47,156 nucleotides of DNA, from NCBI GenBank assembly GCA_016208905.1, contig JACQXG010000033.1, forward strand, positions 1 through 47,156, given 5' to 3'. The stretch comes from Nitrospirota bacterium. Its GTDB lineage: Bacteria; Nitrospirota; Thermodesulfovibrionia; UBA6902. A program made the translations under genes and the position numbers. This document shows positions 1-8,497 of this stretch, piece by piece (the stretch's first letter is position 1; each line of letters opens with the position of its first letter). The notes beneath the pieces were generated by a model that was not told the DNA's origin, searched no databases, and worked only from the letters and a program-made list of their open reading frames with translations.

Positions 1-3000
1 TCGGTTTAATAAGCTTTGATGAGGCCGGCAATTACCGGAATTTCAAATCAAACAGTTCGTGCGCTGCTGGTACCGGCAGTTTTCTGGACCAGCAGGCAAG
101 AAGGCTGAACTTAAGCGGGATAGAGGAACTGAGCGGGATCGCGTTCAACAATAAAGGCGTAATACCGAAGATCGCTACAAGGTGCGCGGTATTCGCAAAA
201 ACAGACCTGGTCCACGCGCAGCAGGAGGGGTACTCCCTGGAGGAGATCTGCGACGGCCTGTGTTATGGGTTGGCAAAAAATATAGTGGACACGCTGATGA
301 AAGGCGAACAATCAAATCCTCCCATTATATTCACCGGCGGGGTATCAAGAAACAGGGCTGTTGCCCGGCATATTCAGTCAATTATCGGCTTGAATATTAT
401 TGCAGATGAAATGTCGTACCTCTACGGCGCTATCGGAGCGGGACTAAACCTTCTTGACGAAGCGGATAGTCTGGACAAGACAGATATAAATTCCATGGAC
501 GATATCATTATTCACATGCCTCTGGAGAAAAAACATTACTATGAACCGCTCAGGCTGAAGCTCTCTGACTATCCTGATTTCAGCAGTGGGAAGAAATATG
601 AATATACCGCATTCGGTCCTGAAGATATGTACACGGTAGAAGTCGATATTTACGAGCATATCCTGCCTTCAAGTAAATATGAAGTGTACATGGGGATTGA
701 TATCGGCTCCACAAGCACAAAGGCTGTACTGGTGGACAGGGACAGGAATGTCCTGGCGGGGTTTTACACAAGGACCGCTGGACGGCCTGTTCACGCAGTC
801 CAGAAATTATTCGCGTCCATTGATGACGTTATCGAAGAGAACGATATTCATCTAAAGATCATAGGGGCCGGGACCACCGGCGCAGGAAGGAAATTCTCCG
901 GGAAGATAATCGGGGCTGACCTTATCGTAGACGAGATCACGGCCCATGCCCGCGCTGCCTTTGAAATTGATCCTGAAGTGGACACCATAATCGAGATCGG
1001 GGGCCAGGACTCAAAATTCACCACTTTGAGAAAAGGTCTGGTCACCTTCTCGGCAATGAACAATGTGTGCGCTGCCGGGACCGGGAGCTTTATCGAAGAG
1101 CAGGCCCTGAAATTAAGGTGCCCCCTTTCTGATTATTCCTCAAGGGCCGAAGGCAAAAGGGCGCCGATTGCAAGCGACCGATGCACCGTGTTTATGGAAA
1201 GGGACATCAATCATTATTTAAGCGAGGGATATTCAGTGGATGAGGTCCTTGCATCCGTGCTTCATTCCATAAGGGAAAACTATCTGACAAAGGTCGCGAT
1301 CGAGAGCAGTATTGGAAATACCATATGCTTTCAGGGGGCGACGGCAAAGAACAAGGCCCTTGTTGCCGCCTTTGAACAGAGGCTGAATAAACCGATACAT
1401 GTGTCCAGGTACTGTCATCTGACAGGGGCGCTCGGCGTAGCGCTGATGCTGATTGAACAGCAGGCAGAAGAAAGCAGGTTCAAGGGACTGCGGCTTTACA
1501 AAAAGGACATCCCGGTAAAGTCTGAAGTATGCGAACTCTGCACGAACCACTGCAAAATTACTATTGCTGATGTTGACGGTGAAAGTGTCGCGTACGGGTT
1601 CCTCTGCGGCAGGGACTATGACACGAAAAAATTCATTAACAATAATCTCTCCGGCTTTGACTTGCTTAAGGAAAGGAAGAAAGTCCTTTCCTTTAATCCG
1701 TCCAGGGAATATGTAACTATCGGGATTCCGTCAGCGCTCCACCTGTATGAAGATCTGCCCATGTGGAAATATTTCTTTGACCAGCTGTCTGTAAAGACCA
1801 TGACAAGTGAGCCCTATACTGAAGCTGTAAAAGAGGGGAAGCGTATGGCAGGCGCTGAATTTTGCGCGCCGCTTACAGCCCTGCACGGCCATGTAAAATA
1901 CCTTCTGGACAGGGCGGATTATGTATTCATGCCCTTTTATCTTGAAAAGAAGCAGGATGAAAAGAATGTAAGACGCCAGTTCTGCTACTATACTCAATTT
2001 TCATCCTCTCTTGTTTCCAATATCAGTCCTCCGGGCAAGAACAGGTTCCTTATGCCGCTGGTCAATTATCTATACAATCCCATCTATACAAAGGTCCAGC
2101 TCTATAATATTCTGAAACCGGTCATAAACCGTGATATCAGTTACTTTGATGTTTCCAAAGCATATGACAGAGCGCTTGAATTCAAGGAAGCCTGTTCGTC
2201 CAGATTAAAAGAAATGTACAGGAGAGAGTCCGTCAGCGCCGGTGATATACACGTTGTGTTTATCGGCAGGCCTTATTCAATACTCCCTGCTTCCATGAAC
2301 AGCGGGATTCCCGGAATATTTGCTTCACAGGGAATTAAGGCGTTCTATCAGGACATGCTGTCATATACCCGTGAAGATGTTGAGTCAATCGAGCCGCTCT
2401 GCAATGAGCTGCCATGGCATTATGCCTCGGAGATCCTGAAGGCAGCAGAGGTTGTTGCTAAAACCGACGGGGCATTTCCGGTATATGTGACCTCTTTTAA
2501 CTGCTCACCTGATTCTTTTGCTGTAGAGTATTTTAAAAAACTGATGGACTCTCATGAAAAGCCCTATCTCATCCTGCAGCTGGATGAACATTCTTCAAGC
2601 GTGGGTTATGAGACCAGGATCGAGGCAGCAGTACGGTCGTTCAGAAATCACCATTCAGCTCATGCTTCAGACAGGACAAAGGCGCCTGTTATATATGCGC
2701 CGTCGCTTATTCCGGCCCGTAAAAATCATTTTGTGGAAAAAACACTGCTTATCCCCAATTGGGACAACATCAGCCTGCCGCTGATCATTGCCAATCTTAA
2801 AAGTGAAGGCATCGACGCAAGGCTTCTGGAAGAGACAGATACAAGTATCCAGAAAAGTCTGCGGCTTAACAGCGGCCAATGTATTCCGCTTAACATCATT
2901 GCCCAGGAATTTATTGACTATGTGGAAAAGCATGATCTCGATCCTGCGAACACCGTACTGTGGATAATGACGACAACACTGGCCTGCAACCTCAGGATGT

Positions 3001-3935
3001 TCCCCCATCACATAAGGAACATATTGCATTCCTATGGGCACGGCATGTCGGAAGCAGAGGTATATACAGGCAGTATGTCATTTGTGGACCTGTCATTAAA
3101 GCTCCCGATAAACTCATATTTTGCTTATATGTTCGGCGGGCTTGTCAGGAGGATGGGATGCAGGATACGGCCTTATGAAAAGGAAAAGGGAAAGACAGAC
3201 AGGATGATTAAAAAGAGCATTGATGTCCTGGCGGATTCCTTTCTCGGTAACCGGTCAAAGGAATTTGCAGTTGCCGAGGTGGTATCGTATTTTGAGAACA
3301 TCGAAGTAAGTTACGAACCAAGGCCGAAGATAGCGGTCTTCGGTGATTTGTATGCGCGTGACAATGAGGTGATGAACCAGGGCCTGGTGCATTTTATTGA
3401 AGACAATGGCGGCGAGGTCATTACGACCCCCTTCAGTTCTTTTCTCAAGATGATATCAGGGCAGTATTTCAGGAAGTGGTTTATTGAAGGTCAATACTTA
3501 AATGTCCTGTCCACAAAGACCTTCTTTGCCACTGCGACCATGCTGGAGAAGACATATTATAAATATTTTGAACGGGTCCTGAAGGAACCTGACCCGGAAT
3601 ATGATGAATCCCCGGAGAAAATCCTGTCGGAATACAATATCAGGGTAGAGAATACCGGGGAATCAATGGACAATATATTGAAGATCTACTACATAAAGAA
3701 GCACTATCCTGATGTCGCGCTGTTTGTCCAGACAAGCCCGGCCTTCTGCTGTCCGTCGCTGATTACGGAGGCGATGGCAAAGGAGATTGAGAAGAAGACG
3801 GGGACTCCGGTGGTGTCAATTACGTATGATGGGACGGGGGGAAATAAGAATGATATTATTATTCCGTATCTAAGGTACTCGGCACACAAGCGCCCTGCTC
3901 CGGACTCGTTGGTCCTGCCTTGCGTGCTGCCGTAA
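1..3935 (+). CDS. Giant acyl-CoA dehydratase activase fusion (two BadF/BcrA-type ATPase domains + DUF2229 + HgdB-like), 5' truncated
   Basis: The reading frame is open from base 3 with no start codon needed, so the gene begins left of the window; about 1310 residues are visible. The first ATPase domain is already under way (CAAGTG near visible residue 20, then ATRCAVFAKTD). A second full ASKHA ATPase domain starts near residue 229 (MGIDIGSTSTKA) and repeats the same pair of cysteines (CAAGTG at ~356, SDRCTVF). In 2-hydroxyacyl-CoA dehydratase activators these two cysteines hold the [4Fe-4S] cluster at the dimer interface. A Cys-rich stretch (CELCTNHC, ~510) opens a DUF2229 region, and the C-terminus (FCCPSL, then YDGTGGNKN) resembles the HgdB dehydratase subunit. 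The family is known as ATP-driven low-potential electron donors to radical dehydratases or benzoyl-CoA reductases; the substrate of these very large fusions is not established. It points to an anaerobe. It is followed by a 126-bp gap. Confidence 0.9.
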   Translation, partial: GLISFDEAGNYRNFKSNSSCAAGTGSFLDQQARRLNLSGIEELSGIAFNNKGVIPKIATRCAVFAKTDLVHAQQEGYSLEEICDGLCYGLAKNIVDTLMKGEQSNPPIIFTGGVSRNRAVARHIQSIIGLNIIADEMSYLYGAIGAGLNLLDEADSLDKTDINSMDDIIIHMPLEKKHYYEPLRLKLSDYPDFSSGKKYEYTAFGPEDMYTVEVDIYEHILPSSKYEVYMGIDIGSTSTKAVLVDRDRNVLAGFYTRTAGRPVHAVQKLFASIDDVIEENDIHLKIIGAGTTGAGRKFSGKIIGADLIVDEITAHARAAFEIDPEVDTIIEIGGQDSKFTTLRKGLVTFSAMNNVCAAGTGSFIEEQALKLRCPLSDYSSRAEGKRAPIASDRCTVFMERDINHYLSEGYSVDEVLASVLHSIRENYLTKVAIESSIGNTICFQGATAKNKALVAAFEQRLNKPIHVSRYCHLTGALGVALMLIEQQAEESRFKGLRLYKKDIPVKSEVCELCTNHCKITIADVDGESVAYGFLCGRDYDTKKFINNNLSGFDLLKERKKVLSFNPSREYVTIGIPSALHLYEDLPMWKYFFDQLSVKTMTSEPYTEAVKEGKRMAGAEFCAPLTALHGHVKYLLDRADYVFMPFYLEKKQDEKNVRRQFCYYTQFSSSLVSNISPPGKNRFLMPLVNYLYNPIYTKVQLYNILKPVINRDISYFDVSKAYDRALEFKEACSSRLKEMYRRESVSAGDIHVVFIGRPYSILPASMNSGIPGIFASQGIKAFYQDMLSYTREDVESIEPLCNELPWHYASEILKAAEVVAKTDGAFPVYVTSFNCSPDSFAVEYFKKLMDSHEKPYLILQLDEHSSSVGYETRIEAAVRSFRNHHSAHASDRTKAPVIYAPSLIPARKNHFVEKTLLIPNWDNISLPLIIANLKSEGIDARLLEETDTSIQKSLRLNSGQCIPLNIIAQEFIDYVEKHDLDPANTVLWIMTTTLACNLRMFPHHIRNILHSYGHGMSEAEVYTGSMSFVDLSLKLPINSYFAYMFGGLVRRMGCRIRPYEKEKGKTDRMIKKSIDVLADSFLGNRSKEFAVAEVVSYFENIEVSYEPRPKIAVFGDLYARDNEVMNQGLVHFIEDNGGEVITTPFSSFLKMISGQYFRKWFIEGQYLNVLSTKTFFATATMLEKTYYKYFERVLKEPDPEYDESPEKILSEYNIRVENTGESMDNILKIYYIKKHYPDVALFVQTSPAFCCPSLITEAMAKEIEKKTGTPVVSITYDGTGGNKNDIIIPYLRYSAHKRPAPDSLVLPCVLP

Positions 3936-4026
3936 CGGGTTTTCTGTAGTCTGCATTTGTGATTTGTCTGTCCATGGGGGGGATGTTCGGCTGAACAGAT
4001 GGGGGTCAAGTCTTTCATTTTGCTCT

Positions 4027-4055
4027 TTTGCATCTTTTTATGACAGCAGTATAAT
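4027..4055 (+). promoter_or_regulatory. Candidate leaderless promoter for the DUF4149 gene
   Basis: A TTTGCA -35-like box (4027-4032) is followed after 17 bases by a perfect TATAAT -10 box (4050-4055). The ATG of the next gene is at 4062, where transcription should begin, and no Shine-Dalgarno sequence is visible. This suggests a leaderless transcript. Confidence 0.45.
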
Positions 4056-4061
4056 TGTTAT

Positions 4062-4535
4062 ATGAACAACTTCTGGAACTTCTGTTATAATCTCGCTCTC
4101 TCACTCTGGGTGGGTGGTATCTCCATCTTTACTTTCATAATTACTCCGGTCATTTTCAAGTCTTTTGACAGGGACATGGCGGGAAAGATCGTGGGAAACC
4201 TTTTCCCCGGTTATTTCATGTATAACCTGGCGCTTTCAGTCCTGTCCCTCTTACTGCTTGTGACGGTACGGCCCCTGCTTGCAAAATCGGTTTTTAAACT
4301 GTCATTAATCCTTATCGCGTGCGCCGTCACTATTAACCTCTTTGTAGCATTTAAATTGCATCCCGATGTAATAAGAGTAAAGCAGGAGATCCATTCTTTT
4401 GAAGCCCAGGCCGATGATTCACCAGTGAGGAAAGAGTTCAGAAAATTACATGCGGTAAGCGCGTCAATGAACCTGCTGCTCCTCGCAGACGGTATTGCCC
4501 TTCTTTTCATCAGCAGCGTTTTAAAGAAACCGTAG
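4062..4535 (+). CDS. DUF4149 (TMEM205-like) integral membrane protein
   Basis: A 157-residue protein with about four hydrophobic helices: residues ~8-30 (NLALSLWVGGISIFTF), ~48-68, ~75-95 and ~132-152. The start NFCYNLALSLWVGG, the middle FPGYF and the helix arrangement match the DUF4149 family of small membrane proteins, whose biochemical role is unknown. The ATG lies 7 bases after a TATAAT box and lacks a ribosome-binding site, so it may be translated from a leaderless mRNA. It stands alone between the CoA-dehydratase activase and a small membrane protein gene. Confidence 0.75.
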   Translation: MNNFWNFCYNLALSLWVGGISIFTFIITPVIFKSFDRDMAGKIVGNLFPGYFMYNLALSVLSLLLLVTVRPLLAKSVFKLSLILIACAVTINLFVAFKLHPDVIRVKQEIHSFEAQADDSPVRKEFRKLHAVSASMNLLLLADGIALLFISSVLKKP

Positions 4536-4800
4536 CTGAGCGTAAGCAGAAATGTTTTAAGAGACTTTGTTAAAGGAATATGGCGGTATAAGTGTTATTG
4601 CGCGGTCTTAATTTTCCCTGCCCTCGACAATCATCCTGATGCAACGTGTGATCCCAACGTGAATTTGCCTTGCTAATTTTTGGCAGGGACAGTAAAATTT
4701 CCTACAATGGTCAAACTTAGGGATATATTTTATTTCCGCAATGTTACAGTTTATTGAGATGCTGTTAAATATACAACACTTTCGAGGAGAAAACCAATAT

Positions 4801-5205
4801 ATGATCAATGACAAATCCATAGACGCTTTTACTCACCACATTCTGAATAATATCAATACCGAGACACTTAACTCATTATCATCAAATCAATTGACAGCTA
4901 TCAAGGAGGCAATTAGAGCAACTCGGCCGAAGAAAAAACACTCTGTTGATATTCGAGGAGCAATTAATCTTTTTTTTATCAGATATTATTTTGTTTTCTT
5001 GATGGGGAGGGACCAGCGCATTTCCATACTGGAGATAGAGGCCGAGCGCCGGGAAAATATGGCATTAATATGGAATTTTATTTTTATCATCTTCGTCGTT
5101 TCACCCTTTATTTTACTTGCGCTCATCGCCCTGTATTTTCTTAAGATAGGAATGGGAATTGACATTTTTCCCGGCGAACACATGGGAGGGATATTCGGTT
5201 TATAG
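4801..5205 (+). CDS. Conserved hypothetical small membrane protein
   Basis: A 134-residue protein. I choose the ATG at 4801 because a GAGGAG ribosome-binding site lies at 4784-4789; the frame is open further upstream to an ATG at 4741, but without a comparable site. The N-terminal ~45 residues are soluble (IKEAIRATRPKKKH). They are followed by a weakly hydrophobic stretch (INLFFIRYYFVFLMG), a basic/acidic linker (GRDQRISILEIEAERR) and a strong transmembrane helix (residues ~90-118). The block HSVDIRGAINLFFIRYY reminds me of a recurrent domain in Gram-negative genomes with no assigned role. Function unknown. Confidence 0.65.
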   Translation: MINDKSIDAFTHHILNNINTETLNSLSSNQLTAIKEAIRATRPKKKHSVDIRGAINLFFIRYYFVFLMGRDQRISILEIEAERRENMALIWNFIFIIFVVSPFILLALIALYFLKIGMGIDIFPGEHMGGIFGL

Positions 5206-5263
5206 TTAGTTACTTATGAAAAATGTCAGGCAATTATCACAATGAATGTAATTACAGCTTGCT

Positions 5264-6160
5264 TTATATGTTAGACTTCCCTGAAATTTTTTTATAAATA
5301 TATATATCAAATGAATAAATATCCAGATATGAAGTACCCAAAATATCATAACTACGAAAATGTTTTATTAACTCATATCTCGTAACAAATTCCGGGGATT
5401 TGGATTCCAGCCATTTTATTTTCTCCTCTGTTGACAATAATTCTTTTTCCGGTAAGATACGTTTACCACCGTATTCTATTAACCTGTAATCCGGAATAAC
5501 AAATGTTTCATTATATCTATCAGGATAATAAGAAGATTCAGGGTGTTCGTTATGCATCCACTCCTTCGTGATGATATGAGGAGAGGCAAAATATGGATAT
5601 CCGTTCAATCCAATAGTAATGTTGTCATTTTTTGTTAACACATTTTTCTCAATCCAATCGGACGACTCTTTTCGAGTATCTACCGCCATGTAGTAATATT
5701 CAATTATGCCGGCATAAAGTAATAAACTTATTATTAACAGTAAACCTGTCATTCTTTTTAGTGTAATATTCCAGGCCCTGCCTGCAAGATAATACATCCC
5801 GGCTGATCCCAGAACAGCCCAAAAATATGTCATTGGCATCAGTCTGGCATCAGTTGCCCAAACACTGGTGGATGCGATCATCATAAAAATTAATATAAAA
5901 GCGAAAACAATTTTAAATTCCGATCTGTCCCTCTTATGGTAAATTCCAAACGGGATCAGCAAAAATAAAATGCCGCCCATTTGGATAAAATTTATTTTTA
6001 AGATAGTCAATATGTTCGACGAAATAAAATTTATATTAAATTTAAACGGGAGCACTGCCTTGGCTGCGCCATGATGCAAATCAGGCGCAATACTGGATGG
6101 AGACAGTACTTTCAGCAATAAATATTTCATATAGAAGGGTGATGTTAGAGAAAATGCCAT
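5264..6160 (-). CDS. C-terminal part of a frameshift-split GT39-like membrane glycosyltransferase
   Basis: A frame of 298 residues that opens with MAFSLTSPFYMKYLL, a motif normally found in the middle of GT39-type polyprenyl-phosphate sugar transferases (a transmembrane helix ending in SPF). Several transmembrane helices follow (residues ~50-145), then a soluble C-terminal domain (DWIEKNVLTKNDNITIG), the usual arrangement for the second half of such enzymes. It overlaps the upstream frame by 16 bases in a different register. Together the two frames code for ~520 residues, the usual family length. I infer a single gene broken by a one-base indel (sequencing error or real inactivation) between about 6149 and 6185. 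Confidence 0.7.
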   Translation of the reverse strand: MAFSLTSPFYMKYLLLKVLSPSSIAPDLHHGAAKAVLPFKFNINFISSNILTILKINFIQMGGILFLLIPFGIYHKRDRSEFKIVFAFILIFMMIASTSVWATDARLMPMTYFWAVLGSAGMYYLAGRAWNITLKRMTGLLLIISLLLYAGIIEYYYMAVDTRKESSDWIEKNVLTKNDNITIGLNGYPYFASPHIITKEWMHNEHPESSYYPDRYNETFVIPDYRLIEYGGKRILPEKELLSTEEKIKWLESKSPEFVTRYELIKHFRSYDILGTSYLDIYSFDIYIYKKISGKSNI

Positions 6161-6825
6161 TGTGCAGGCTGGTTCCTTTTACTAACCAGAACACCTGCAA
6201 TAAATATAAAACCTAATACCCCCGTTTGTTTTGTCGAGATAGAAAGTCCTGTAAAAATACCGGCCAATATTATATATTTCAATCTTTCAGTCTGATAATA
6301 TTTTAAAGAAAGATAAAAAGTGACTATTATCAGAAGTGTGACCAGAATATTCTCGACTGCATAATTGTTGTGTGCCAATATCATCGGGAGAAAACCGGAT
6401 ACGCCAGCCAGAATGACCCCGTACTTTTCATCTATTAAAATCCGGCCGATCAAAAATGAAAAAATAATGATACAAATTGCAGGTATTTTGCCAAAGAATA
6501 TTCTCTGAAACAATAAAATATCAGCAAGCTCATCAGGGTGCTGTTTGTAATATTCCGATGATCCTATTTTATACAGGCCAAGCACTTCACCGACTTTTAA
6601 TACAGCCGCCGTGTAGTAAATAGGTAAATGAGTTTTGGAATATACGTTAGGATCAAAATCAAGTTTGGCAGGATCCATATTCCTGAGCCACATAAGGAAT
6701 GTCAATTCATCAAGATTGTAGGTAAATATATGGTCTTCATCCGGTAGTCCCCAATTCATGCCAACACAGTTTAGAACTGCGGCCAGTATTATAATTATTA
6801 CTAAAATTAATTTTAAATGCTTCAT
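6145..6825 (-). CDS. N-terminal part of a frameshift-split GT39-like membrane glycosyltransferase
   Basis: 226 residues starting with a transmembrane helix (LILVIIIILAAVLNCVG), then WGLPDEDHIFTYNLDE, where the acidic residues in the first periplasmic loop fit the catalytic acids of GT39/PMT-like enzymes. Further helices follow at ~105-200. Translation ends abruptly after STKQTGVLGFIFIAGVLVSKRN with an unrelated tail (QPAQWHFL), and the protein continues in another register at 6160. It is the last gene of the polysaccharide island and is separated from the rest of that island by the inverted-repeat element at 6876-7057. Likely role: sugar transfer from a lipid-linked donor at the membrane. Confidence 0.7.
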   Translation of the reverse strand: MKHLKLILVIIIILAAVLNCVGMNWGLPDEDHIFTYNLDELTFLMWLRNMDPAKLDFDPNVYSKTHLPIYYTAAVLKVGEVLGLYKIGSSEYYKQHPDELADILLFQRIFFGKIPAICIIIFSFLIGRILIDEKYGVILAGVSGFLPMILAHNNYAVENILVTLLIIVTFYLSLKYYQTERLKYIILAGIFTGLSISTKQTGVLGFIFIAGVLVSKRNQPAQWHFL

Positions 6826-6875
6826 CCCATATTATCTTTATTTTTCCAGAATAAATTTATTATTTATCAAATCCC

Positions 6876-7057
6876 TAAACCCAAACAATGCAGACATTGA
6901 AAAATAATTTATTTAACTCGATAAATTCATTATCAAATTATGCATATGGCTTTGAATAAAATATGCGTCCTTACCTTAATTGAAATTGCGTTTAAGGAAT
7001 CGAAAAACAAATAATTTTCCAACATCCGCATTATTTTTAAATGCATTTCATGGGTTA
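6876..7057 (-). mobile_element. MITE-like inverted-repeat element, copy 1
   Basis: A ~182-bp non-coding AT-rich element whose ends are imperfect inverted repeats (TAAACCC near 6876, GGGTTA at 7052-7057; AATGCAGACATTG near the left end pairs loosely with CAACATCCGCATT near the right). Its reverse complement matches 27035-27214 over its whole length, roughly 85-90% by eye, including a nearly unbroken block of more than 40 bases. No protein frame is present. The ends begin with TA, compatible with a TA target duplication as made by IS630/Tc1-type transposases; that assignment is inference. Confidence 0.7.
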
Positions 7058-7069
7058 AGCAGGTTAAAT

Positions 7070-8497
7070 CTACTCAATATATTTCAGATATTTACTGTAA
7101 AACTCCTGAACATTCTTATTGCCGGGATTTTCATCAGCCAGAATCTCGCCCATATGTAATCCCATGGCAACAGACTGGTGCATGTCCCCTTGCAAGAAAA
7201 GGCCTCTGCGACCAATGGAAACGCAATTTTTCAATTCCCGCAGATACGAAAATATTAAGTCGGCATGTTTATCAAAATTTTTATAATACATCTCGTAAGC
7301 ATCAGGGACCCTTTTAACTATAAAATCAGATATATTGTCCAGATCAATAAAGTCAATTTTTTTACAATCCTCCTTCGCGATTGCGAACAATTCTTCATCA
7401 GAAAGCTGCCAGAATTCGTCTCCTTCCCTGCATGTTAACTCAAAAGAAAGTATTGTTTTACCATCTTCAATAGTAAAAGGGCTGAGATTTTTTTGTTCTG
7501 TGACCCTGTTGAATTTAAAATGCTTGTCAAGCAAATAGAACCAGCTTGAATCACTGATCTTCTCTATATTAAATTCAATATAAACTACAATTAATGATAT
7601 ATAAGACAATTTTGATGCGGAATGACGCAGAATAAAAGGCAATTCGTTATTAAATAAACCAATGAATTGCGGCAAAGGGATTGTGTTTACTAAATATCCA
7701 CATGGCACTTTTGTTAAATTATCTTCTTTGTCTGAAATAGTAACAGACTGTATATTATGATCCTTTAATTCGACTGATTTTATGCTGGTATTCAGTAAAA
7801 TCTCACCACCCATGCCTGTGACCTTCTCTGACATTCTCTTAAAAAGTTCTCCTGAACCATACTTGTGATAAATCCACGTCTGAAAATACGGTTCATCCGT
7901 AACCTGTCCCCCAACCTTTAGTAACCGCTTAATTAAATCGATAAAATTAAATCCCTGAATTTTTTCAGACGCAAATTTCTCTGATATCTTTGCAGCCTTG
8001 GTTTTCCATACCTTTTCGGTATAATCTCCAAAACTCATTCTATATAACGTTGCTCCGAATCTCTTGCGCCCCCAGTTCTCAAAGCTGTCAATCGGGATAG
8101 AAACGATTGCATGGAAAATAGATGTAAGTATAAATTCAGAAATTATTTTAATGCTAAGAAACGGGTTAAATTTAAGAAGGGCTTCGCTGACCTGAAGGGG
8201 ATACTTGAATTTTTTGTTTTTGAGATATACATAAACATTTTTTCTGCCTTCTAACAGACTTTCTTTATCATCCTTAAATAAAGAGCGTATCAGTTGTTCG
8301 GCCTTGTCTCCACGTGTGTGGAAGGCATGAGGACCGTAATCAAGTATGTTCCCTTTCCATTTAAAACTCGCACCGGCCCCGCCTACAGCAGGGGCTTTAT
8401 CAATCACAACAACTTTTTTCCCGGATTCTTTAAGAATTTTATAGGCAGTTGATAGACCAGCTGGTCCCGCCCCAATAATTATTATGGGATCTGACAT
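7070..8497 (-). CDS. FAD-dependent amine-oxidase-fold oxidoreductase (UDP-galactopyranose-mutase / protoporphyrinogen-oxidase-like)
   Basis: 475 residues. The N-terminus has the dinucleotide-binding Rossmann motif IIGAGPAGLSTAY (residues ~6-18), then an acidic strand end (VVVIDKAPAVGGAGAS) and GPHAFHTR, as in NAD_binding_8/amino-oxidase proteins. The C-terminus has the second FAD-contact segment (SIGRRGLFLQGDMHQSVAMG). Such proteins in polysaccharide loci are usually sugar mutases or oxidoreductases acting on lipid- or nucleotide-linked sugars; the exact substrate cannot be read from the sequence. Its start overlaps the upstream epimerase-like gene by 16 bases, so the two are probably translationally coupled. 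Confidence 0.8.
   Translation of the reverse strand: MSDPIIIIGAGPAGLSTAYKILKESGKKVVVIDKAPAVGGAGASFKWKGNILDYGPHAFHTRGDKAEQLIRSLFKDDKESLLEGRKNVYVYLKNKKFKYPLQVSEALLKFNPFLSIKIISEFILTSIFHAIVSIPIDSFENWGRKRFGATLYRMSFGDYTEKVWKTKAAKISEKFASEKIQGFNFIDLIKRLLKVGGQVTDEPYFQTWIYHKYGSGELFKRMSEKVTGMGGEILLNTSIKSVELKDHNIQSVTISDKEDNLTKVPCGYLVNTIPLPQFIGLFNNELPFILRHSASKLSYISLIVVYIEFNIEKISDSSWFYLLDKHFKFNRVTEQKNLSPFTIEDGKTILSFELTCREGDEFWQLSDEELFAIAKEDCKKIDFIDLDNISDFIVKRVPDAYEMYYKNFDKHADLIFSYLRELKNCVSIGRRGLFLQGDMHQSVAMGLHMGEILADENPGNKNVQEFYSKYLKYIE

Noticed and set aside
182-409. Small frame overlapping the CoA-dehydratase activase in another register, and similar antisense frames within most genes.
   Set aside because: Each lies fully inside a strongly recognisable gene and shows no family signature of its own.
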